Assembly (NCBI RefSeq): GCF_027942865.1
Contig: NC_134521.1
Span: 21,950,449-22,014,448, forward strand
Length of the DNA stretch: 64,000 bases
Source: Odontesthes bonariensis
Lineage: Eukaryota; Chordata; Actinopteri; Atheriniformes; Atherinopsidae
Direction of reading: 5' to 3'
Within the stretch, counting starts at the first letter, position 1; every line of letters begins with the position of its first letter. Of the stretch, positions 38,216 through 50,369 are shown piece after piece. The position numbers and the translations under genes are program-made. Under the pieces are notes generated by a model. The model worked only from the letters and a program-made list of their open reading frames with translations, did no database searches and was not told the origin of the DNA.

Positions 38216-39772
38216 AATCAAAAATAATTGATTTTCTGTTTTCCCACTGACTGATACTGTAGGTGACTAATGATGTTTCCATATGTTGTCATGAACATAC
38301 AGCTCAGCAGTGTGGGAGGTTTGGCTGGAGATAGTGTGGTCTATGCAACGCCTGTCTTAATAATTGCAGAGTAGAATATACACATATAAGAGAGGTCGTT
38401 AAATCAAATTGTATTGTTTCCCCGCAGCCCCTTCTGCCTCACTCAGTCAGTTAAACAGCTGCCAGGGAAGTGTGGGGAGGGGGGTTGGGGTGGTTAGGGA
38501 GGGGGTACTGTCCAGCAGAAGTTCAACAATCTGCTGGGGTTTTCTCTGTAACTGAATGGCAGAATGGCAGGGGACAGCATTATTGTTTCTGGGTGGGGGG
38601 CTGGGGTCCTTATAGGCAGCTGTATTCACATTGTGAGCAGCTCTTTTACCTTCGATTCTTTACGGGCCCTTAAACCTGAGGCTTAAGCCTTTCTGAAAAG
38701 GCATTGTGGCGTCCCTATAAAACTGTATGCTGCTCTATTCAAACCTCTGTCCACTGCTCACAATAAGATCTAACTTTTTCTTCCTTACTCTTAAAAGTGA
38801 ATCGTTCTGCTAAATCTGCATTTTGATACTGGAATACCTTCACAGGCTGCTGTTCTCTGGCCTGTTTCACAGTTAATTTTACATTCATGTGACTGAAACT
38901 AATGCTACATCGCCAGAACAAATGTTAAGGATTTAGTCTCAGGCAGATAAAATACAGCTCACTGAAATTAACTGGCTTATAACAGATGATGCAATTGACA
39001 CGTGGAAAATAAAACCAGACGACCAATCAAAATAATTGGAAAAACAAAACAAAATAAAGCCTCTACATACATTATACTTTCTACAAACTTTGCTTTTTCT
39101 CCAAGTTCTATCCTTTTAGAATTTTCTCACATAAACATATGGCATAACAGGAGCAGATTTAGAGACGCACAACAAAAAGTGAAAAAAAATCTATCCATCG
39201 ATCTATCCCTCTTCGAGTCTATCTGTAAGTTTCATCCCCCTTCCTATTGCCCTGTTGACCCTTGTGGCCTTTCCTTTTCTTTGGTTTTCACCCCCACCTG
39301 TTCACTCCCTCGGTCCTCCCAGCTCCCTCTTTCATCTCCCATCTGCCACTGAGGCTGCTGGAGGAGAGGGCCTGAAAAAGGTAGGCTTGAAGGAAAGCAG
39401 ACTGACTTGGAAGGGATTAAATAATTATTATGGCTCCTTTTGTGTCACGACAAAAGAGCTATTATGCATCTGCTGCTAAGCCAAAGAGTTCAGTTTTATT
39501 CACTTCACCATAGCCATTGTTTTGGGGAGGATTTGTGACTTGATCAGAGAAACAGATTTGTTTGTTCCATTTATCGAGGCCTTAATAAATCTTTTCTTGG
39601 GAGACCAGAATACAAAATGTTTCTTAGTGCACTAGTTTGGGTTGTGCAGAACTAGTCTATGACTAAGAATACTGATTAACAGGGTTTCAAAGATGTGACA
39701 GTACGAAGTTACAGATTCAGCCAGAATATTTTGTTGCTCTTTGATGAAAAATATGCTCCACTTTGATTTTCC
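38216..39772. other. Intergenic DNA, nothing firmly recognised
   Basis: Includes a G-rich stretch at 38470-38520 (runs of G with few C) and a CT-rich stretch at 39180-39350. No gene or named repeat was identified. Confidence 0.45.
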
Positions 39773-39995
39773 ATTACAAGACTGAGAAACCTTGCAATTC
39801 TTATGTCTGGAGAAACCAATTTAAAACCATCTGGAGAAACTCAAACATGTGTGGCCATTAAGCTTAAGTAGATTAGACTGTCATTGCTAAAAAAGAAACT
39901 GACAAAAAGCTTCCATTAGTACAAGCTTTGTGCAAAGTAAAAAAGAAGCCAACTTTCTTTGTGAGATCTGTTGGATTTGATGTATTTGTATTGGA
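39773..39995 (+). repeat. Diverged direct repeat, copy 1
   Basis: Pairs with 41278-41497 in the same orientation about 1.5 kb away. Shared landmarks include ttatgtctggagaaaccaat, gcttaagtagatta, gtac-agctttgtgca and tgagatctgttgg. Either a local duplication or two copies of an unnamed repeat. Confidence 0.75.
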
Positions 39996-40448
39996 TAGAT
40001 AACTTAGAAATACTTCAGAGACTTAAGAAAATGAGAGTACAAACACATCACATGTAAATCAAAAGAGTAGCTAAACGTTTCTAACCTTCCAGCGGCTTAC
40101 ATGAGAGTAATTTTCTGACACGCTGGGAGCTGTAATGTGTGCACCCTTCTTTGTCATAGTTGGCAGCAGCTTTTTGGATGAATTCAGGTTGCCAGAAAGA
40201 TGTTTCTTTAGGTTCTGTCTCAACATACATTCTCCTTACCATGATTATCCTTTTCTCTGGGAACTGCTTCCAACTGCAGCAAAAAAATAAAGTGAAAGGG
40301 GACCAGCGAGGTTTAACCAGAAAAGCCAAAGATCTAAAACAATGAACTGAAACTCATAAAGCTGCAGATCGAACTAATCATTTATCTGTAAGTAATGCAT
40401 TACTCTTGTCACCCCAGCCTCTTTATCAGCTCATTAGTCTGAATAACA

Positions 40449-40640
40449 TCCATTCATTGTCTGCACCTGCTTTATCCTATTAAGGGCTGTAACGGTGAGT
40501 GTTGGGTGAGGCACACCCTGGACAGGTTGTCGGCCAATCACAGGACTGACACAGAAATACAACCTTGACTACTCTCACTCAAAGCCAGTGTTTAGAATCA
40601 ACAGTTGACCTAACTTACATCCAAACCAATACACTTGGAA
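40449..40640 (-). mobile_element. ATGG-tailed retroposon relic, minus strand
   Basis: Read on the minus strand it follows the family at 26475-26720: the inverted tail tccattcattg at 40449, then the inverted cacaccctggacagg block at about 40510 and a degraded inverted vocabulary of the 5' part near 40600-40640. It is the most diverged long copy in the window and is flanked by the two direct-repeat copies. Confidence 0.65.
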
Positions 40641-41277
40641 AAAACCCTGGACGGAATGCTGGTAACTAATCGATTTACAGATTCTCTGGTCTATCAAGAA
40701 TGTGCAAATAGCCTAATTGACATAAACAAATTGTGATTAATCAATGATAAAGGTTTCATTCATAGAGTTACAATGTCATTTTCAGGTTTGTGACACTTAT
40801 TTTTGAAGATAAAGTAATTACTATAAAAACAATGTCTTGTTAAAGCAACCTGATCTTTGTCAGTGACATGCCGTGCAGGTTTGCCCTCATGGTTGTCAAT
40901 TCAGAGGTCCACTGATATAGTATGGAGCGCTTTCAGGGTCATGGCAGTTATCTTTTTGCTTCAGCATTATAGCCTCCCATCCAAATCCATGGTTTAAACA
41001 CCAACTAGTGCAGGATGCCACTTATAGGCATGTAGGTGAAACACATCCATAGCCTTCCAAGCTAGTCATCATTAACGTCTCTTCATATGAAAACTATTGC
41101 TATCATTTTTAAAGCCTCTATGAGGCACTACATTTGGTAAATGCATGTTATAAAAGGAAAAAGTGAGTCCTCAGCGACGCAGCCTCTGTGAATACCTGAG
41201 TGTTGTGATTCAGTCAATTCCGATTAATATCTTCAACTACTACAGAGCCATTTGGCGTCGAACTTTCTATTTCTATT

Positions 41278-41497
41278 ATTACAAAACTGACAAACATTGC
41301 AGTTCTTATGTCTGGAGAAACCAATTAAAAACCATCTTGAGTATCTCAAACATATATGGCCATTAGGCTTAAGTAGATTAGGATGTTACTGTTCCCAAAA
41401 AACAGACACATTTTCCATCAGTACGAGCTTTGTGCACAGTAAAAGCAGGCCAAGTTCCTTTCTGAGATCTGTTGGGTTTTATGTATTTTAATCGGAG
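41278..41497 (+). repeat. Diverged direct repeat, copy 2
   Basis: Second copy of the 39773-39995 segment, aligned over about 220 bp with scattered substitutions and small indels. Confidence 0.75.
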
Positions 41498-41603
41498 GGA
41501 TTTTTTTTTTCAAAGTTTTGCTCCAGCATCATTCAAATAACCCACAGATAATAGTGCACCAACAATAAAGAAGTTACGTTTTATGCTAAAATTTTGAATG
41601 GAA

Positions 41604-42275
41604 AATATACGATCAACGCATGTTTTTATGTCTTGGGTTCATGTTTTGCTATTTGCTTTTCCCCTCACTTCACTTACCAGCTCATTAGTTTCACTCACTT
41701 CACCTGTGTTTTTCCCCTCAGCTGCACTAACTCACCTATCACTCAGTCCCTATTTAGTTTCCAGGCTCCCCTGTTTCTTTGTGAGATCTTTACTTACCTA
41801 CCCTGATTCCTGATTTTCACCCCCTTATGCCACAAACCCCAGTTAAGTGTTTTTCCATGTTACGTCAAGTCTTTTGTTTTGTTTTGTCTCAAGTATTTAT
41901 TCCACAGTTTAGGTTTTTTGTTATCCGGCTCAGCCGCGCCTTTTGTTTAACTTTGTTTTTTGTGAAATAAATCCAGTTTGCTTTTCTACATCCTCTGAGT
42001 CCGCATCCGTGTCCTACCCACCACCCCAACCTGACACTTTCCACCATCCAAAAACATGCATGTTAGGTTGATTGGTGACTCTAAATTGTCCCCAGGAGTG
42101 AGAGTGAGCGTGCATGGTTGTGTGTCCCGTTTGTCTCTGTGGCCCTGTGATGGACTGGCGATCTGTCCAGGGCGTACCCCGACTGTCGCCCAATGACAGC
42201 TGGGATAGGCTCCAGCCCCCCCGTGACCCTAAATTGGATTAAGTGGGTATAGAAAATGGATGGAATATACGATCA
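41604..42275 (+). mobile_element. Composite retroposon with 12-bp target-site duplication
   Basis: The 12-mer aatatacgatca occurs exactly at 41604-41615 and 42264-42275, bracketing 648 bp. The right part (about 42048-42263) is an ATGG-tailed retroposon of the same family as 26475-26720, ending in gaaaatggatgg directly against the duplication. The left part (41616-42045) is unrelated and ends in an LTR-like or 3'UTR-like block with a gtgaaataaatcc poly(A)-type motif and accccaacctgacac. One pair of duplications around both parts implies they inserted as one unit or one was later inserted exactly at the other's end. Confidence 0.75.
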
Positions 42276-45000
42276 TCTTGTAACAGGCAAGGCATGCTTA
42301 TTAGTACTGATGTGTCGCCTTCACTGAGGTTATTCAGTGAAGGAAAATACAGGAGGCTAAACCAAAATTATCACGATGTTTACATTCCTTATGAAGCTAT
42401 TGTTCCTTTTTTTTTTGACACATCCAAGACTCATCAACCAACTCACCAACTCTTAATAGGGGGTAAGGTGGGGTGACAGCTGACTCTGACTTATCTGCTG
42501 CCACCTGAGAGAACTGAGTTTTCCCCAATTTCATTTACTTCTTTATCTATTTGTTCATTTGTTTATTTCTTATTATTGCTGTTTTGGTTATACATTTCCA
42601 AGTTACAAAATCAAATAGCTGATGAGTTCCAGAACACAACATTGTTTTACATCAGATACACATTTCACTTAACCAGAGCGTTTCACAGAAACCGCCCAAC
42701 TGTGTCACTTTGTGCGAGACACACTTGGCTTCTTTGGACGAGGAATGTAAATGGGATAAGTCATTTTGGTCTCCAGAGACTTAAAATGCCAGCATATTTT
42801 CCAAGTCACTGAGCTGCCTGTACACCAGCAGAATCCAGGAGCAGGAACTATTTCGCCTTGAAGAATTGGCAAAAATCCCAGAGGTTGCATGTACCAAGCT
42901 TATGAATATACTGTCCCAAGAAAGGGGCTCAGCATTGACAAAGCAAGTATAAAAATTGCCTTAAACCACAATAAGCAGGCCATAATAACTTTAAAAAGAT
43001 TGGGACAGGGGATGTTGAATATACAGTACTCCTATCTGTTATACTGTAAGCTATCATGCAAGACGGGAAGGGGAGTAAAGAAAGTTAAGATTGTCTCTCT
43101 AACCGGAAGAAACAAAGTAAACAAGTCCTAGAATGTTTTTGGATGCTGGTTTTATGGCTACTGGCTGTTTGGAAAAAAAAAAAAGGTTCCAACACACAAA
43201 ATATCTGCCAGTGATTTACGCAGCCATAAACTTCCTCATTTTGAACATGGAAGGACTGTATGCATTTTCTGGTGCTCGAGCATCCAGAATCTTAATGAGA
43301 TCAACCAAATGATGTGCATAAATCTGAGGCTGCCTGTGCACACACACAACCACATCACCAGACATCTCTTCCACACCTCCTTTTGTCCCCGAGGCAGACA
43401 GCGGGCTGGAAGTGCAGAAGTGCCCACAATAGGCCGACTTCTCCCCCGAGGGCCCGCCTGGGTCAGATTTGCTGCAGCTTCCCCTCTCTTTCTCCCGGTG
43501 TCCTTGGGGAGAAGAACCTCCAAGCTGCTGTGGGGCTGAAGATGAGGCAGATGCCGGCCACTCAAAGTAATGGGAGGTCCAGAGAGTGGGGGATGACATG
43601 ACTCCTCTTACGTTCCCATGCCCCGTGGCACGCTTGTGTCACACTTCTGCAAGTAATACAGATGATAACAGCAGAGAGGGTGCAGTGTCCATCTGCTCCC
43701 CTCACACAAAGACCCAAACATGCTCCTCCGCTGAGAGATGCATCAGATACGGTAGATGTTGTCTGTGCGTACATTTAAAATGAGCCCGTCTGTCTCACTA
43801 TGGGTAATGGAGGACGGTGGACGTCATGTTTGACATGAAGGTTGTAGGTTGACATATAGGAAGATGTGGAACTCATGCGTGTACTCACCAGTTTATATTA
43901 GTGTCAAACTGTTATAGCATAACAAATATTTTGATAAAGAAACCAAGACAAAAAAAAAGATGAGTGATGAAATTTTGATCCAAATGTGATCAAAACATTA
44001 TCACACCTGTTGTGCCAAGAAAGGACATTTTGGGTATTTTTTTCATGTTGTCAAGAAATATTTGGAATCTGGTATTTCTGTCGCTTTTTTTCTCATCTTA
44101 GATTCAGGTTTTATTCAACAAATCTGCAATTAAAACCAAATGGATTGTTTGTTTATATCCTTTAATACAACCCATAAACAGGCTCCTCTAAACTACGGCT
44201 CCTACAATCAACAGGAAGGAAATACAGATATTTCCAGTGCTTCATATTGGACCAGACATCATTATTTATTGTCACACCTTTGAGTTTAAGCAATAACATT
44301 ACTTAGGTGGGGTAAGAAAACAACCATGCTTAAGACTAAGATACATTCTTTGTTTAATGCCATCTCCATCTCCTTAAAGGGATATTTAGATTCTTGCGTG
44401 TGCATTTGAGTTGTTTTAGGTTGTGAAATTTTTAGTTTCTTTTATGCTCCGGTCTGAGTAGCTTTTAGCCTTAGCTTGTCCAAATTGAAAAAGCTCTGAA
44501 AGCTGCCTACTGCAGATAAGACGCAATGTCTGGAAAAATAGTCTTCCTCCCACTTTCCAAAAAAATGCCTGTTAGGTTAATTGGTGTCTCTAAAAAATTG
44601 TCCTTAGGAGGAGTGTGGTTGTTTGTCTCGGTTGTCTTTGTGTGGCCATAGAAAATGGATGGATATTGTGGGATTTTATTTGCCTAAAAGTAAGGTTACA
44701 TATCATTAAACTGGATAGCCTCCAAACCTCCTCAGCTTCACTGTGCCTGCTTTTGTAAGATACAATCCACCCTGGTGCTGTAGGGGACTCTTGTTTGGAC
44801 TCTGATCACACTTTAGCTATAGATACAGGCTTCTGGACTTAGCATTTTTGATTCCTTAGAAACCAAACCTTTGAAGAATTGTTGGGCCACTCATCTGACA
44901 TCTCAAGCAGTCTTTCATTGCTAACTTTTTGTGCGCATTGTTGAGATTTTGCTTCCTACTTGTATTGTTCTTGTTGTTCTGCAAGGAAGCGTGCCAGGAT
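42276..45000. other. Intergenic DNA with a GC-richer island at 43205-43790
   Basis: No gene is called. The 43205-43790 stretch is clearly more GC-rich than its surroundings and has several overlapping open frames on both strands (up to 127 codons), but none has domains or splice-bounded continuity. T-box-like half sites TCACACCT occur at 44001-44008 and 44272-44279. An ATGG-tailed repeat lies at 44545-44664. Confidence 0.4.
44545..44664 (+). mobile_element. Internally deleted ATGG-tailed retroposon
   Basis: Has the cttcctcccactttccaaaa start block and ggttaattggtgtctctaa, then jumps from a tgtggcc block straight to agaaaatggatggat; the middle part of the family, about 100 bases, is missing. 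Confidence 0.75.
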
Positions 45001-45020
45001 ATTCAGGGGCCCACTTCAGG

Positions 45021-46306
45021 CACGCGTCCCCCGTTTCTCGTTTGAATATCAATAGATCCCCAACCCCCCAAACTCCAATCACTGTACACATAGCCCAACA
45101 TATTTTCAGTGCAAAATGATACTAAAGGACACGATGAAAACTTTCACTTAGTCTAACCTTCCCACGTTAAATCTTTATTTTTTATTATTTCTTTATCACG
45201 TTGATGACGGTGACAATAACATTTGGGACACCCAATAAAAGTGGTAAACTAGGATAAATAGCACAATATAGCCGGTTAAATATTACTCATGACACATTAA
45301 CTTTGAGGCTGTTATTTTATTAAACGGTCGGATAAAATTCGGTCCCGAAGGCAGAAGGTTGGATCAGCTCAACTATATGAGTAAGCAAACAGTTAAGGTG
45401 TGTTTACTCTGTATCACGTCCCCTGCCAGCGACAGGTGCTGCAGCCGACAGCCAACCATAGCTCTTCCTAAATCAATAAGGGGTCAGCGGTTTGTTCGCT
45501 TGTGTGGTGTGTGTGCGCGTGTTTGTACTGTGAGGAGACGCTTCGGGTGAGACAATAGCCGAGTTTGGAGTCCCGCAAAGTCGACCATGTGCTGTTGATT
45601 ACCATACAGCTGTTCGTATGAGGTCCAGACAAAGGCAACATGATAGCCCAAACCCTCCAGGACCCCCCTCTTTCAGAAGCTGAAACACACGAGCAACCCA
45701 GCCCCCCCTCCCCTCCGCCAGGCTGTGGAACACAACAGGGGAGGCCCGAAGAAACGCTAGACGCACAATAAGGTCTTAACCGGGACCTGCCCACTCTTTG
45801 TCACCTCACACGCGTCAGAGCAATTATGATGTTGAGTGGAAAGAAAGAAAGGCTGCCCGCTATTCTTCCCCGCTTCTTTTGATCTTTGCTTAGAGTTTGA
45901 ACTTTGATCTAAAAATGAAAATGTCCTTCTAAAATCATCTACAGCACAGAAAACGACATTTAAGACATGCATCATCTTACTCCGTGAAAGTTGTGGCATG
46001 CTCATACATTGACAAACTGAATACTGATAAATCTCTTTGTTTATTGTTGTTTGCAAAATGAAACCTCACGCAATCAGATGAAACATTTTTAGCCCCTCAA
46101 ACTTTGACAACTTATTGTTGAACCCTCGTGAAAATGAAAAACTTCAAGCCTTTGAGACGAACCAGCGCATTATCGCACTTTTACTGGTTAACAATCATAC
46201 AGTAGTGCAAAGCATATCTGCCTTACGCCAACAGCTCATGCATATCCCTAAGAATTTGGTCCAGATGTAATGTGGGTTGTCTAAATCCCCACGCTGCGCT
46301 CGCGTG
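45021..46306. promoter_or_regulatory. dlc: Cluster of Her/Hes class-C (CACGCG) sites upstream of deltaC
   Basis: CACGCG or its complement CGCGTG occurs at 45021-45026, 45516-45521, 45809-45814 and 46301-46306. Hes/Her repressors bind CACGNG-type sites, and zebrafish deltaC is a segmentation-clock gene under Her control; function here is inferred from motif and gene identity. Confidence 0.4.
45159..45166 (-). promoter_or_regulatory. dlc: RBPJ/Su(H) consensus site upstream of deltaC
   Basis: Minus-strand CGTGGGAA matches the YGTGRGAA consensus of the Notch effector RBPJ. It lies about 1.2 kb before the TATA box. Occupancy is not known. Confidence 0.4.
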
Positions 46307-46362
46307 TCAGGCTGCTCCCCTGAGGTCTCTTGAAGCTCCACCTCTCTGCCTGTGACGCGCGG

Positions 46363-46380
46363 CACGAGTGGGTATAAAAG
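46363..46380 (+). promoter_or_regulatory. dlc: deltaC core promoter: CACGAG site and TATA box
   Basis: TATAAAAG at 46373-46380 is about 230 bp before the deltaC ATG, predicting a start near 46405 and a 5'UTR of about 205 bases without intron. CACGAG at 46363-46368, an N-box/class-C type Hes site, sits four bases upstream of the TATA box. Confidence 0.7.
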
Positions 46381-46610
46381 TAAACTGAGCCTTTACGCAC
46401 CAGAACCAAAACAAGTAAGTACCGGCAAACTAAGAGTACCAAGAAGAAGACTACTAGGAGGATTCAGGAGACTCCAAAAGGATAACGATATTCAGAGTTT
46501 TTAAATATTTTCAAGAGATTTTTTCCTGAGTCGTCTTTTATTTTTGGAATATCATTGCGCACGACGAATGAGGACATCCACTTCGAAAGGAACGCAAACC
46601 TCAAAAAGAA

Positions 46611-49600
46611 ATGGCACATCTACACTTGAGATACCTCTTGGCTCTGACCTTGGTGCACGTTGTGAGTTGGCTTCTGTTTGCGCCTAAACAACATTCCCAG
46701 TATGTTTTTGCGCACCTGATGTATGATCATCACTTTTCTGTCCCTGCAGGTTTTGTCCTCCGGCGTGTTTGAGCTGAAGATTCATTCATTCCACACGGCG
46801 CAACGGATCTGCAGAAGACACAGAGACTGTCATATATTTTTCAGAATTTGCCTAAAACACGCAGAAGATGTGATCTCAGCGGAGCCTCCCTGCACCTTTG
46901 GCACCGGACACACTAACGTTATCAGGGCAGATCACACGTCGATCTCAAGCAGTGCTCCCATCAGGGTGCCTTTCCACTTCAAATGGCCGGTAAATGGGAA
47001 CTTGAAGTAGCTTATTACAAGATATAGTAGAGGAAGTCAGTCGTTGTTTAATTTGTTTATGGCAGACAAGTGCATAAAATACCAGCATGACTCCCCAAAT
47101 TGGTAAAACTGGATTTGCGAACTTCTGAACGCTTTTTTTCTGTTCCAGGGGACATTTTCGTTGATTATTGAAGCCTGGAATGCAGAATCTCCGACTGAGT
47201 ACACAGGTAGGTTGTTTGAAAGCAGTTTGAGCCATGAGTGAATGAAACAATGGATGAAATGCGCAAATGTATTTTGAGATATTTTGATCCTAAACTTCCA
47301 TCTCCTTTGCAGACAACCAAAACAACCTTGTGAGTCGCTTGGCGACCAGGAGGAGACTTGCCATCGGCGAAGACTGGTCGCAGGACGTGCACTTCGGCGA
47401 GCAGAGCGAGCTGCGCTACTCCTACCACGTCTTCTGCGACGAGTACTACTTTGGAGACGGCTGCGCTGACTACTGCAGGCCGAGGGACGACACGCTGGGC
47501 CACTACACCTGCGATGAGGAGGGCAACCGCATCTGTCTGCAGGGCTGGAAAGGAAACTACTGTTCTGAGCGTGAGTGTACAGTACTGCTGAAGGGCCCTT
47601 GTGCAAGGAACTCATGTACCACACATGTACATCACAGATTTTAAGTACACTGATGGGCTTCCAGCAAATCTGTAGTAAATGTGTATCTGCTTCTTATAAG
47701 TAGTCAAAATCCTTTTAAAAAAAAGGTTAAATGACAAATAATAATAACATGGGATGAGGAAAACAAATCGTCAATTGTATTAAATATGACATATAAAAGT
47801 GAAGAATAAGCACAGAATCAAATACTGAACATAAAAATGATTAGAAATATACCAAATAAAAAACACTTATCTAAGGAGGTCCCTTGAGTGTAAAGTTGTC
47901 TTTGACAGAGACTCCATAAACAGATATCTGATAAAGTAAAGAAACCGATGGAATGTATAGAGTGGAGACATACTGTACTCTAAGTAACAAAACAGCAGCT
48001 TAAATGAACACAAAAATTTTCAGGGAAACCTTTTCATGTCTCATTACCTAAATTATCTGACTGAAGATTTGAAAAGGTGTAGATGAGTGTTTTAATGTCA
48101 CTACTCAGCTTGTTGTTGATGTTTAATCTTCTGGAGGAGTGTTTTCAGAGCCTACAGAGTATTTCTTTTATCTGAGGGATGTCCTGTGGGATTGTGTTTG
48201 AGTCTTTTGCAAGACAGTCTGGTGTTCCATCTGCCTTTTGTTCTGTTACAATAAGAGAAAGAGCTGTGGCCCCCTTTTAGACTCACACATTTTTCAAGGT
48301 GATCTGGGTGGGTTTGAGTGTGTGACAGAGAGAGAGAGAGTGTGTGTAATGGAAATGAGATAAAAGAAAGCATTTTTCTTCAGCAGAGTGCCTACCAGCT
48401 GCTTGGCTTAATACTTAACCAACAGTGGAGTCTGGGACAGGGCTGGGTTCAGACAGGGGGCCCCGTACATGTGTGTGTGTGTTTGAATGAGAAGTCGTAC
48501 CCATTGTAATCACACACCCTCCCTTTCCTCCCCAGCCATCTGCTCGGCGGACTGCAGTGAGAAGCATGGCTACTGCGAGGCCCCAGGGGGCTGTACGTGT
48601 CGTATGGGCTGGCAGGGCCCCTCTTGTAATGAATGCGTCCGCTACCCAGGCTGCCTCCACGGGACGTGCAGCCAGCCGTGGCAGTGCAACTGTCAGGAAG
48701 GCTGGGGGGGCCTCTTCTGCGACCAGGACCTCAACTACTGTACGAACCACAAGCCATGCGCCAACGGGGCAACCTGCACCAACACAGGGCAAGGCAGCTA
48801 CACCTGCACGTGCCGGCCCGGCTTCGGAGGCACCAACTGCGAGCTGGAAACCAACGAGTGTGACAGCAACCCCTGCAAGAATGGCGGCAGCTGCAATGTG
48901 AGTGGTGATCACGCACTGGGAAGTTTTTAGTGTCCTAACCGCAGAGGTTGAGGAAAAAGAAAACAAAATTCATTCATAAACTATAAACAAGATGCACACC
49001 AACAGACTTTTTAAGAGTAACTATACATTGTAAATAAACTCACAAAAGCAATAAAATGTAGGTTGAAAATTCAAGTTGCACTTGCGGAAATGGAATTGGA
49101 AAAAGTGTGTTGAACCCTGGAATTTTACTCAATGCACATACTAAAAATCACATTTCCTGCCAAACTGTACACAGTTCCTATATCTTTCCTCCTGGACCTG
49201 AAGGCTTTTCTTCCTCCCGCAGGACCTGGAGAACGATTACTCATGCACCTGCCCGCAGGGGTTCTATGGTAAGAACTGCGAGATCATTGCCATGACTTGC
49301 GCAGATGGTCCCTGCTTCAACGGCGGAACCTGCGTGGAGACGCCGACCGGAGGCTACACCTGCCGCTGCCCTCCCAGCTACACTGGCTCCAACTGCGAGA
49401 AGAAGCTGGACCGCTGCAGTAATAAGCCCTGTATGAACGGTGAGTGGACAAAAGAGGCCTGTCCTCTGGTGACACCTTGTGGTTAAAGTGCAAATCAGCA
49501 GTGCGAGGGCTTTTCTTTAGTGAGTAGGTGTTTGTGTTTGCACCCCAGCATGATTGCAGGATATCATCCAATTAGCACTCCTTCTTTTAAAAAAAGATTG

Positions 49601-50369
49601 GACACCTTTTATCTCTTGGATGCTGAGCTGAGTATTTCTCCCTTCTGCAGGTGGTGAGTGTCTGGACCTCGGCCAGAGTATCTTGTGCCGCTGTCAGGCA
49701 GGTTTCACTGGTGCCAATTGCCAGGACAACATCGATGATTGCGCTTCCAGTCCTTGCCAGAATGCTGGAACCTGCCAAGATGGTGTGAATGATTACACCT
49801 GCTCCTGCACCCTTGGGTACACTGGCAAGAACTGCAGTGTGCGCTCAGATGCCTGCGGTGCCCGACCCTGCCAGAATGGTGGCACTTGCTTCACCCACTT
49901 CACTGGACCTGTATGCCAGTGCCCCAAGGGCTTTATGGGTCCAAGCTGCGAGTTCACACTTCAGCCCAGTTTCAAGCCTGCTTTGCGCCAGGCCTCGTCT
50001 CAGCCTTCCTCCACCACCCTCACCATTTCCTGCCTTCTGGCTGTCCTGGTGCTGGTTCTGGTAGCAGCCATCTTTTTCCTGAGGAGGAGAAGGAGAATGG
50101 AGGGAAGAAAGCAGCTGAATGATAGTGCAGTTTACAACGACCTGGAGACGGTCAACAACCTGGGAGGAAGCGAGAGAGAAGCTTTCCTCAGTCCCAACGG
50201 GCTGTTCAAGATCAGCAACAGCACGGCTCGCCTCAGCCTCTCCCTCTGTCCCGATGGCAGGTCCGGATACAGGCACAGCCCCGTGGAGAGCAGCCTGGCC
50301 AGAGCCGAGCGTCAGGACTTCATGTGGAGGGACGAAGCGGTGCTGGGCTCAGGAGCAGCACTGAGATGA
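46611..50369 (+). CDS. dlc: Delta-type Notch ligand, deltaC
   Basis: Seven coding exons, 46611-46661, 46750-46989, 47149-47206, 47313-47570, 48536-48897, 49223-49439 and 49651-50369, encode 634 aa. The product is a single-pass membrane ligand for Notch receptors. In order: signal peptide (about 1-20), MNNL domain (about 21-110), DSL domain (about 156-200, [13 protein letters not shown]), eight EGF repeats (about 205-495; the second has [20 protein letters not shown]), transmembrane helix (about 519-539, [17 protein letters not shown]) followed by five arginines, and a short cytoplasmic tail of about 95 aa. The tail ends GSGAALR, not the PDZ-binding ATEV-like end of DLL1. Details such as [34 protein letters not shown] and GFMG match zebrafish deltaC. 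The large intron 47571-48535 has a GA/GT-rich stretch near 48325 and nothing else recognised. Confidence 0.95.

Noticed and set aside
43216-43599. Minus-strand frame of 127 codons and overlapping frames
   Set aside because: Several frames are open at once in GC-richer DNA; none has a domain, signal or splice support.
47037-47624. Minus-strand frame of 195 codons
   Set aside because: It is antisense to deltaC exon 4 and is kept open by that exon's codon bias.
48415-48966. Minus-strand frame of 183 codons
   Set aside because: Shadow of deltaC exon 5; its Ala/Val-rich composition is the reverse reading of EGF repeats.
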